DNA of 51,397 bases from CAYWJT01 sp964458655 (GTDB lineage: Bacteria > Acidobacteriota > Aminicenantia > Aminicenantales > Saccharicenantaceae). Under the pieces are notes generated by a model. The model saw only the letters and a program-made list of their open reading frames with translations. It did not search any database and was not told the DNA's origin. Below are positions 34,137 to 41,095 of the stretch, piece by piece; positions within the stretch are counted from its first letter, which is position 1; each line of letters starts with the position of its first letter. The stretch spans positions 1 to 51,397 of the forward strand of contig CAYWJT010000014.1 of assembly GCA_964458655.1 (NCBI GenBank), written 5' to 3'. A program made the position numbers and the translations under genes.

Positions 34137-35636
34137 CTAGAACATCCACCTGAAGCCGACCCCGAACTTGTGGAAGTTCTCGAAGGACCGGCCGAGGGGC
34201 GCCCGCAGCTCGAGGATGATGTGGCCGCGGCTGTTCCAGTTATTGAAAACCTCGAAGCCGACGCGGCTGACGATATCCAGGCCGGACTTGCCCTGGATCT
34301 CGCCCTCGTCCTCGACCAGCATGCTGTAAGCTTTCGTGCTGTAGCCGAGGCCCAGGCCCAGGAAGGATTTCTTGTAATGGCCGTTGAGTAGGGCGTCGGC
34401 CAGGAAGACGAACTTCCAGGGGTCGCCCTTGACGGGGATGCCCGCGCCGGCGCTCAGCGTGAAGCTCCAGTTATCCGGGTTCAGCCAGTAGAAAATGCCT
34501 CCCCGCAGCATGGGATACAGAGTGTAGCTGCCCTTGTAGAGGAAGGCGTCGCCGTCGACCGTCCAATAGAACATCTTCTGGGTGACCTCGAAGGTGAAGC
34601 GGCAGGGGTCGGACGGCGAGGACCTGGCGCCGTCGTTGTCGTAGACCGTGACGTTGATGGTGTAGGTGCCGGCTTTGGTGACGACCTTCTCCCACATCCA
34701 GGGCTTCCTAGTGGTCACGCAGGTGTCGATGACGTTGCCCGAGGCGTCCAGCAGCTCGAAGACGACCTTGGCGACCTGGCCGTCAGGGTCGGAGGAGCCG
34801 GAGGCGTCGAAGGTGATGGGCCTGCCGACGTAGTTCTCGCAGGGCATGCAGCTCATCGTCAACTTGCAGATGGGCGGGAAATTGATGTAGGTCTTGGACT
34901 CACAGGGGTTGGTCGAGGCCTTGCCTTCGGGGTTGACGGCGCTGCCCTTGAAGGTGTACTCGCCGGACTTGTCGAACTTGGTCTGCCAGCGGGGCGAATC
35001 GGGGGTCAGGTCCTTGGAGGCGACCCTGTTGCCCTGGGCGTCGAAAACGTCGACCTTCATGCTCCTGGCGCCTTGGGTGCCGCTCATGTCGACCGTGACC
35101 GGGTCGTTGATGTTGGCCCTCTCAGGCACGACGACCAGGCTGCAGACGGCCGGCGGGATGGGCGGAGGCAGCTCCTCGATACTATAAAGAGCGATGTTGC
35201 CGCAGGGCTTGGGGATGATGATGTGGTAAAGCTTGAGGTCCTTCTTCACCGAAAAGGCGAAGACTTCGAGGGGGGCCTTGCCGGCCCACTCCAGGTCCTT
35301 GGTGACCTTGACCTGTCCCTCGGAGCGGAACATCATCCACATGAACTTCTCGCCGACGGCCAGCTTCGTGTCCTTGAACTCGGCGGTCTTGAGCTGCTCC
35401 ATGAACGGCTCGTAGACCTCGGGGTAGCCGGCCAGGTCGAAGCCGGTCTTGATGTCGGCGGCGTACTTCTCGAAGAGGGTTTTCATGACTTCGGCCGTGG
35501 GAACCCCGCCTCGGACCTTGACGAAGGTGTATAGGCCTATGTTCTTGAGCTTTTTGGTCTGGGAGAAGCCGGGCGCGGCGACCAACAGGACGATAAGCAC
35601 GACGGCGAACAAAGGCATAATAATACGTTTGTTCAT
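34137..35636 (-). CDS. Envelope protein with PKD-like domains and C-terminal beta-barrel
   Basis: This 499-aa protein has a signal peptide (about 1-26), an alpha/beta N-terminal domain of unknown type, a first Ig-like domain (about 170-255), and a PKD domain (about 270-355, with ITFDASGSSDPDG). The last 140 residues look like beta-strands (YSFTLSAGAG-type alternation) and end in GVGFRWMF, a terminal-Phe outer-membrane signal. The domains contain several cysteines (MSCMPCE) that could form disulfides. It is probably an outer-membrane protein with periplasmic Ig/PKD modules, although OmpA-like topology is not seen. ATG 35636 follows AGGAGG by 5 nt. It is monocistronic. Confidence 0.75.
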   Translation of the reverse strand: MNKRIIMPLFAVVLIVLLVAAPGFSQTKKLKNIGLYTFVKVRGGVPTAEVMKTLFEKYAADIKTGFDLAGYPEVYEPFMEQLKTAEFKDTKLAVGEKFMWMMFRSEGQVKVTKDLEWAGKAPLEVFAFSVKKDLKLYHIIIPKPCGNIALYSIEELPPPIPPAVCSLVVVPERANINDPVTVDMSGTQGARSMKVDVFDAQGNRVASKDLTPDSPRWQTKFDKSGEYTFKGSAVNPEGKASTNPCESKTYINFPPICKLTMSCMPCENYVGRPITFDASGSSDPDGQVAKVVFELLDASGNVIDTCVTTRKPWMWEKVVTKAGTYTINVTVYDNDGARSSPSDPCRFTFEVTQKMFYWTVDGDAFLYKGSYTLYPMLRGGIFYWLNPDNWSFTLSAGAGIPVKGDPWKFVFLADALLNGHYKKSFLGLGLGYSTKAYSMLVEDEGEIQGKSGLDIVSRVGFEVFNNWNSRGHIILELRAPLGRSFENFHKFGVGFRWMF

Positions 35637-35666
35637 CAAGTCCTCCTAGCGGATAAGTTCTTTTTC

Positions 35667-35695
35667 CATTTTTTACAATATGTTACCCTGAAAGT
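35667..35695 (-). promoter_or_regulatory. Possible promoter of the PKD/beta-barrel gene
   Basis: On the minus strand TTGACT lies just inside the 5' end of this segment, with a 17-nt spacer and a weak TAAAAA -10 box. Positions are accurate to a few bases. Confidence 0.4.
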
Positions 35696-35728
35696 CAAGC
35701 GAAAACGCGACACGCGCCGAGACGGCTT

Positions 35729-36412
35729 TCAGGCGGCGGACAGGAATCTGTCGACGATCCTCCTTATGGTCCCGTCATCCCTGGTTGGGCACGCGAGCGC
35801 CCGGAGCATCTCTTCCCTGCCCCTGAAGCCGGCCTGGACCAGGTCACGCAGGAAGCGCACGGCCGTTTCAGGGTCGATCTCCGGATGGAACTGAATGCCC
35901 CAGATGTTCCCGCCGCGTACCCGGACTGCCTGGACGGCGCAGTCGTCGCTGTCGGCCAGGACGTCAAAGAGCCCCTCGGGCGGGTCGAAGACCTCGTCGA
36001 AATGGATGGAAAAAGCGTAAAACACGCCCGGCTCGCCCAAAAGGACGTCTTCGGTCCTCACCCTGATCGGCACCCAGCCTATTTCCGGCCCGGGCCTGCG
36101 CCTGATATGTCCCGGACCGGCCAGGGCATAGGCCAGCAGTTGATGCCCCCAGCAGCTGCCCAAAATGGCCGGGCCGCCTGGAACGGCCGCCGCCCTGACC
36201 AGGCGCGCTTCCTCCTCCGCCCAGCCGGCCCGCTCGACGATCGAAGCCTCCGAGCCGGTGAGTATGATGTGGGTGAAGTCGGTCGGGTCCGGGAACTCGT
36301 TTTTCGGGGCCTCGAAACCCTGGAACCTGGTTTTCCCGAGAAAAGAGGCCCAGTGCTCGACCGGACGGTAGATCTCATGGTCGAGCGCGTTATCTATGAC
36401 GGCGAGACGCAT
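35729..36412 (-). CDS. Class I glutamine amidotransferase domain protein (GuaA-N-like)
   Basis: This is a protein of about 227 aa. The nucleophile is Cys87 in LGSCWGHQLLAYAL and the partner residues are His176 and Glu178 in GIQFHPEID. The layout matches stand-alone amidotransferase domains annotated as GMP synthase-like. These hydrolyse glutamine or related gamma-glutamyl compounds, and the true substrate here is unknown. ATG 36412 follows AAGGAG by 6 nt, while an upstream TTG start at 36427 has none. It is divergent from the ACT-domain gene. Confidence 0.88.
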   Translation of the reverse strand: MRLAVIDNALDHEIYRPVEHWASFLGKTRFQGFEAPKNEFPDPTDFTHIILTGSEASIVERAGWAEEEARLVRAAAVPGGPAILGSCWGHQLLAYALAGPGHIRRRPGPEIGWVPIRVRTEDVLLGEPGVFYAFSIHFDEVFDPPEGLFDVLADSDDCAVQAVRVRGGNIWGIQFHPEIDPETAVRFLRDLVQAGFRGREEMLRALACPTRDDGTIRRIVDRFLSAA

Positions 36413-36491
36413 GGACTGCTCCTTCAACGAGGCACTGCCCGAACAGACGGGAAAAATATCGCAAATTGAATTATTATTGCAAGGAATTTTC

Positions 36492-36500
36492 TGGTATAAT
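36492..36500 (+). promoter_or_regulatory. Extended -10 promoter of the ACT-domain gene
   Basis: TGGTATAAT is a perfect extended -10 element. The region at the -35 position (TTATTA) is weak, as usual for extended -10 promoters. GTG 36526 lies 26 nt after it with GGAG in between. Confidence 0.65.
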
Positions 36501-36525
36501 ACCGCACTGCTCAGGAGAAAAAACC

Positions 36526-36921
36526 GTGAAAGCTGTCAAGGAAGAGACCGAACTGCATGTGACGACGCCCAACGAGCCGGGCATCTTCGCCCGCGTGCTC
36601 GGGACCCTGGCCAACGCCGCCATAAACGTCAGGGCCCTTTCCGTCTACAGCGAGGGTGAGGAAGGGCATTTTCGCCTCGTCGCTTCCGACCCGAAAAAAG
36701 CCGAAAAGGCGCTGCGGTCCCTGGGCTATAAGGTCAGGTCCAGGAAGGTCATAGCCGTCGTGGTCACCGACAGGATAGGCGCCGGCGCGGAGATCGGCTT
36801 CCTGCTCGGAAACGCGGTCATCGACATAAAATACGCCTACGGCACCAGCGCCGGCGACGGCAACACCCTGCTCATATTCCATACGAGCAATAACAAGAAG
36901 GCCCTGGCCACCCTGAAATAG
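36526..36921 (+). CDS. ACT-domain protein
   Basis: This 131-aa protein is composed of two ACT-like units (about 7-70, TTPNEPGIFARVLGTLANAAINVRAL; about 75-131). ACT domains bind amino acids and regulate metabolism. Stand-alone tandem ACT proteins are common and their ligands mostly unknown. GTG 36526 is chosen because it follows the promoter and GGAG; a longer ATG frame from 36466 would begin before the promoter. Confidence 0.85.
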   Translation: MKAVKEETELHVTTPNEPGIFARVLGTLANAAINVRALSVYSEGEEGHFRLVASDPKKAEKALRSLGYKVRSRKVIAVVVTDRIGAGAEIGFLLGNAVIDIKYAYGTSAGDGNTLLIFHTSNNKKALATLK

Positions 36922-36962
36922 CGCCCGGCCGCGCCTATCCCCGGCCATCCCGCGCTCCTGCC

Positions 36963-38711
36963 TCAGGCTCTCTGCGCTTCGTCCTTGCCGCCCCGGCCGG
37001 CGAAGGTCCTGACCGAGAGCGCGACCACCCCGGCTGAAAGCAGAAGCAGAAGTATGTCGGCCGCCGCCAGCAAGTAGTTCCGGCTCCTCAAGTACTGGCC
37101 GAGCAGCAGGACCAGGGCCGCCACGGTTGTCAGGATCATGAACACCGCCGGGATCATGGTGTAGCGAGTCTTCCTTTTTCTCAGGAGCAGCCAGGCCGAG
37201 ACGGTGAACAGGCTCATGGCGGCCAGGAGCTGGTTGGCGGTGCCGAATATGGGCCAGAGGGTGCTGAAGGCGTTGGAATAGGCCAGGACCCACATGATCA
37301 GGACGGCCAGGCCGGAGTTGAACCAGTAATGGCGGAAGAGCCGCGGCACCCGCTTGAAGATTATGTTCCAGAGCTCTTCGAACAGGTACCGGTTCAGGCG
37401 CACGGCTGCGTCCAGGGTCGTGACCACGAAGCCCTCGACCATCAGGATGCCGAAGACCGTGCCCAAAGCGACGGGTATGCCCAGGCCCGTGTGGAAGAGA
37501 CGGCCGGCCGCGAGTGAGAAGCCCAGGATGGGGTTGGACCTGACGCCGGGGTCGACCGGCCAGACGACCGACTTGTAGTCCGCAAAGCCCAGCGACGAGC
37601 CTATGGCCAGCAGGACGCAGACGGCCAGGAGCGACTCGAGCAGCATGGAGTTGTAGCCGACTTTCCGCGAGTCCTCCTCCCTGGCCAGCTGCTTGCCGGT
37701 CGTGCCGCCGGCGACCAGGGCGTGGAATCCGGAAATGGCGCCGCAGGCTATGGTTATGAACATCATCGGCCAGATGAGGCCGAGATGGAGGGCGCCCTCC
37801 TTCAAGTTCAGGTTCGGGGCCGAGACGCTCAAGCCGCGCAGGCCGCCGCTCACCAGGCTCAGGAACATCAGGCCGATGCCTCCGTAGAGGATCTGGACGT
37901 TGATGAAGTCGCGCGGCTGGAGGACGAGCCAGACCGGCACGCCGGCCGCGATGAAGACGTAGACCGATATGATGACCATCCAGACGGCGGGGCTGAGCAT
38001 GACCGGGTAGTGGATGCCGGCGACAACCGATCCGACGCATACGGCCAGGGCCAGAGGGTAAGCGAACCCGGCCCGCAGGCCTTTCTTATATATGAGCCAA
38101 CCCAGCGCCGGAGATAGCAGGGTGATGATCACCACGGACATGGAGGCGATGCCGCCGATCTTGCCCAGGACCTGGCCGTCCCTGACAATGGTCTTCAGGA
38201 AAGTCTGTCCCTCCGTCAGGCCGATCTTGGCCAGCGGCCAGAGGGAGGTCAGGGAGATGGCCGTGGCGCTCAGGAAGGACGACGTGACCAGGACGATCAT
38301 GACCAGCGTGAAGCCGATGAAGAGGTTGAAGCCCCTGCGGCCCAGCGTCTTGCGAGCGACCTCGGCCATCGAGCGGCCGCCCTCGCGCATCGAGACGAAC
38401 AGCGTCGAGAAATCGTGGACGGCCCCGATGAAGACGCCGCCGAGGACTACCCACAACCAGGCCGGCACGAAGCCGTAAAGGACGGCCATGGTCGGGCCCA
38501 GGACCGGTCCGGCCCCGGCGATGGCCGAGAAATGGTGGGCGAAGACGACATAAGTCTTGGTCGGCACATAGTCGCGGCCGTCGCACTTGCTGACCGCCGG
38601 CGTGGGGTTGGCCGGGTCGAGGCCGAGGTTCGCGGCCAGCTTCTTCGAATAGAAGCGTCCGGCCGCGAGGAAAGCGGCTGCGGCCAGCGCCAGAACGAAC
38701 AGGACGTTCAT
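36963..38711 (-). CDS. cstA: CstA-family carbon starvation / peptide (pyruvate) transporter
   Basis: This is a polytopic membrane protein of about 583 aa with some 16 hydrophobic segments. The family signature near the N-terminus is intact: CDGRDYVPTKTYVVFAHHFSAIAGAGPVLGPTMA. CstA proteins import peptides or pyruvate under carbon limitation. It is shorter than E. coli CstA at the C-terminus. ATG 38711 (MNVLFVLAL) follows GGAGG by 6 nt; the longer frame to 38891 adds a basic non-membrane stretch. It appears to be monocistronic. Confidence 0.93.
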   Translation of the reverse strand: MNVLFVLALAAAAFLAAGRFYSKKLAANLGLDPANPTPAVSKCDGRDYVPTKTYVVFAHHFSAIAGAGPVLGPTMAVLYGFVPAWLWVVLGGVFIGAVHDFSTLFVSMREGGRSMAEVARKTLGRRGFNLFIGFTLVMIVLVTSSFLSATAISLTSLWPLAKIGLTEGQTFLKTIVRDGQVLGKIGGIASMSVVIITLLSPALGWLIYKKGLRAGFAYPLALAVCVGSVVAGIHYPVMLSPAVWMVIISVYVFIAAGVPVWLVLQPRDFINVQILYGGIGLMFLSLVSGGLRGLSVSAPNLNLKEGALHLGLIWPMMFITIACGAISGFHALVAGGTTGKQLAREEDSRKVGYNSMLLESLLAVCVLLAIGSSLGFADYKSVVWPVDPGVRSNPILGFSLAAGRLFHTGLGIPVALGTVFGILMVEGFVVTTLDAAVRLNRYLFEELWNIIFKRVPRLFRHYWFNSGLAVLIMWVLAYSNAFSTLWPIFGTANQLLAAMSLFTVSAWLLLRKRKTRYTMIPAVFMILTTVAALVLLLGQYLRSRNYLLAAADILLLLLSAGVVALSVRTFAGRGGKDEAQRA

Positions 38712-38884
38712 CCTCTGCCTCCAGCGGAGCAGGATTTTATACCACCCTCCGGCGCCGCTGTCAAAAACCGGCGGGCTCTGGGCGGCGTCCGCGTTTTCCG
38801 CGGCGGACCCGGACGGGAACCGCCGCCGCCGGCGCCGAGGGCAAAGGAGCCGGCCGCGCCGGCCTGACCCGGAAAGAAAAGCGA

Positions 38885-38913
38885 TTGACAACTCCGGGGC
38901 GTTGATTTAGAAT
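38885..38913 (+). promoter_or_regulatory. exbD promoter
   Basis: TTGACA (38885-38890), 17 nt, then TAGAAT (38908-38913). Confidence 0.7.
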
Positions 38914-38946
38914 ATCACCCTGCGAGTTTCCTCTAGGAGGACTTGA

Positions 38947-39333
38947 ATGGCGAAAGCTGAACCCAATGTCGTTCCTTTGTGCGATGTCCTGCTGGTCCTG
39001 CTGATCATTTTCATGGTCATCACCCCCATCGTCCAGAAAGGCATCGACGTCAAGCTGCCCGAGACGCAGTCCGACTCGTCCGGAGGCCAGCCGACCGGCC
39101 TCATCGTCCTGACCCTGAAGAGCGCCGACGTGGTCGAGATCAACAACATGAACTACGAGATGCGCAGCCTGATGGAAGAGCTCCGCAGGCTCTATTCCAC
39201 GCGCCAGGACAAGACCCTGTTCATCCGCGCCATGGCCAAGCTGCCCTTCAGCAAGGTCATGGAGGTCATCGACGTGGCCCGCGGGGCCGGTGTCGAGACG
39301 CTCGCCCTCATCCCGGAATACATCGAGGAATAG
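38947..39333 (+). CDS. exbD: ExbD/TolR-family protein, stand-alone
   Basis: ExbD/TolR proteins form proton-driven motors with ExbB/TolQ that energise TonB or Tol systems. The 128-aa protein has one N-terminal membrane helix (LCDVLLVLLIIFMVITPIV) with the conserved proton-relay aspartate (Asp13) and a periplasmic domain. Unusually there is no exbB/tolQ or tonB beside it and it is flanked by its own promoter and terminator. It could serve the TonB receptor at 12147. AGGAGG precedes the ATG, in the same context (CTAGGAGGACTTG) as the PKD/beta-barrel gene. Confidence 0.9.
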   Translation: MAKAEPNVVPLCDVLLVLLIIFMVITPIVQKGIDVKLPETQSDSSGGQPTGLIVLTLKSADVVEINNMNYEMRSLMEELRRLYSTRQDKTLFIRAMAKLPFSKVMEVIDVARGAGVETLALIPEYIEE

Positions 39334-39373
39334 GCCGGGCGGCCGGAAAACGCCCTTTCGCGTAAAGGATCCC

Positions 39374-39405
39374 AAGGGCGGCTGCCGAAAGGCGGCCGCC
39401 CTTTT
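39374..39405 (+). terminator. exbD terminator
   Basis: AAGGGCGGCTGCC and GGCGGCCGCCCTT form a GC-rich stem with one internal mismatch around GAAA, followed by TTTTCATTT. Confidence 0.8.
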
Positions 39406-39603
39406 CATTTGGCTGGGCCTGCCCGCGCGCCCGCAACCGAAACTCACGATATCGGTGCCCTGGGGAAAGCGTCCATCTCTGACCGCGAAGAGGCGCCCGG
39501 CCGGCCGACCCGGACTGCTGGGAACGAAGGACCCGAGTTCTCCGCTTCAAGCCAGCGCGGCGGTCATGACCTCGCTGGAAGGGCTGATATTTTCTTTTCG
39601 AGG

Positions 39604-39644
39604 TTCCCTATCATTTCTATAAATACGATAGATATTATAGGGAA
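39604..39644. repeat. 41-bp AT-rich imperfect palindrome
   Basis: TTCCCTAT (39604-39611) pairs with ATAGGGAA (39637-39644), and pairing continues inward for 15 of 17 positions. The AT richness is unusual for this genome. No T-run follows on either side, so it is not a normal intrinsic terminator. It might be a protein-binding site or the RNA end of the acyl-CoA dehydrogenase transcript. Confidence 0.55.
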
Positions 39645-39685
39645 TGCAGCCGTCAGGAAACGGCGACTTTCTCCGCGCCGCGGAC

Positions 39686-40843
39686 CTATCTTGAGCCTTT
39701 GATGGGGCCGACGACCTCCCTGGAGATGACCAGACGCTGGATCTCGTTCGTGCCTTCGTAGATCTGGAGCAGCTTGGCGTCCCGGACGAGCTTCTCCACG
39801 GGATAGTCCTTCATGTAGCCGTAGCCGCCGAAGATCTGCAGGGCCTCGAGCGAGGCCTTCATGGCGACGTCGGAGCCGTAGCACTTGGCCATGGCCGAAT
39901 ACTGGCCGCTCGGCCGGCCCTGGTCGATGAGCCAGGCCGCCCGCCAGACTAGCAGCCGGGCGGCCTCGACCTCCGTGGCCATCTCGGCCAGCTTGAAGGC
40001 CGTGGCCTGGAAGGTGGCGATGGGCTTGCCGAACTGCACACGCGTCTTGGCGTATTCCACTGCGTATTCCAGGGCCGCCCGGGCCACGCCCACCCCGGCC
40101 GCGCCCACGGCCGCCCGCGTTTTGTCGAAGGTCTTCATGGCCGCCAGGAAGCCCAAGCCTTCCCGGCCGAGCAGGTTCTCGGCCGGCACGCGCACGTCCT
40201 CGAAGAAGAGCTCGGCCGTGTTCGAGGCCCGGTGGCCCATCTTGTCCTCGACCTTGCCAACGGTTATGCCCGGCGTTTCTCGGGGCACGACGAAGACGCT
40301 CAGGCCGCGGGCCCCCTTCTCGGGCGCCGAGTTGGCGAACACCACGTAGAGCCTGGCCACGCCGCCGTTGGTGATGAAGCACTTGGAGCCGTTGATGACG
40401 TATTCCGAGCCGACCTTCCTGGCCGTTGTCCTGATGGCTGAAGTGTCCGAGCCGGCCTCTCTTTCCGTCAGGCAGTAGGAGGCGAAGGCCATCTCGCGCG
40501 CGAACGGGCTGAGGAACCGCTGCTTCTGTTCCTCGCTGCCGAACAGGAGAATGGGCGTGAAAGCCAGGGAATTGGCCATCATGGTCGTGTACATGCCCGC
40601 GCAGCCCCAGGCCAGTTCCTCGCTGACGATGACCGTGTCCAGGTCGCCGAGCCCTCCCCCGCCGTACTCGGTCGGCACGGTGCAGTTCAGGAAGCCGGCC
40701 GCAAAGGCCTTCTTCATGACCTCCTCCGGGAAGTCGTGGCCGCGGTCGTACTCGGCGGCCTTGGGCCTCATCTCCTTTTCGGCGAAATCATGCGCCATCT
40801 GCTGAAGCGCCAGTTGGTCCTCGGTCAGGGTGAAATCGATCAT
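39686..40843 (-). CDS. Acyl-CoA dehydrogenase
   Basis: This FAD enzyme introduces the first double bond in beta-oxidation or in branched-chain or aromatic acyl-CoA breakdown and passes electrons to ETF. The 385-aa protein has the N-terminal, middle (CLTEREAGSDTSAI; INGSKCFITNGG) and C-terminal domains. The catalytic base is Glu363 in LQIYEGTNEIQRL. This position for the base matches short/medium-chain and butyryl-type enzymes. ATG 40843 follows GGAGG by 4 nt. No other beta-oxidation gene is adjacent. Confidence 0.95.
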   Translation of the reverse strand: MIDFTLTEDQLALQQMAHDFAEKEMRPKAAEYDRGHDFPEEVMKKAFAAGFLNCTVPTEYGGGGLGDLDTVIVSEELAWGCAGMYTTMMANSLAFTPILLFGSEEQKQRFLSPFAREMAFASYCLTEREAGSDTSAIRTTARKVGSEYVINGSKCFITNGGVARLYVVFANSAPEKGARGLSVFVVPRETPGITVGKVEDKMGHRASNTAELFFEDVRVPAENLLGREGLGFLAAMKTFDKTRAAVGAAGVGVARAALEYAVEYAKTRVQFGKPIATFQATAFKLAEMATEVEAARLLVWRAAWLIDQGRPSGQYSAMAKCYGSDVAMKASLEALQIFGGYGYMKDYPVEKLVRDAKLLQIYEGTNEIQRLVISREVVGPIKGSR

Positions 40844-41095
40844 GTCGCCTCCTCGGGGCCCGGCGGGCCGTCCTAGTTGAAGTTTGCGCAAGTTTAGCGG
40901 AAGGCGGCGCCGCTGTCAAATCCCCTGGCGGCGCGGCGGCATCCATGTTTGCGTGCCGGGCTTGACCGGCGACCCCTTCCCACTCGGGCGTCACGGGGAC
41001 TGGAACCGTGCCTCCTCCCCTCGCCCCCCGCGCTGCGACGGAATTGATGATGCTTCCAGACGCCGCCCCGCGAGAGGCGGACCGGAAACCCCGGC

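Larger units (their letters stand above)
39334..39685. other. Convergent intergenic region exbD / acyl-CoA dehydrogenase
   Basis: 352 nt hold the exbD terminator (39374-39405) and an AT-rich imperfect palindrome (39604-39644). No conserved coding frame is seen. Confidence 0.6.
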
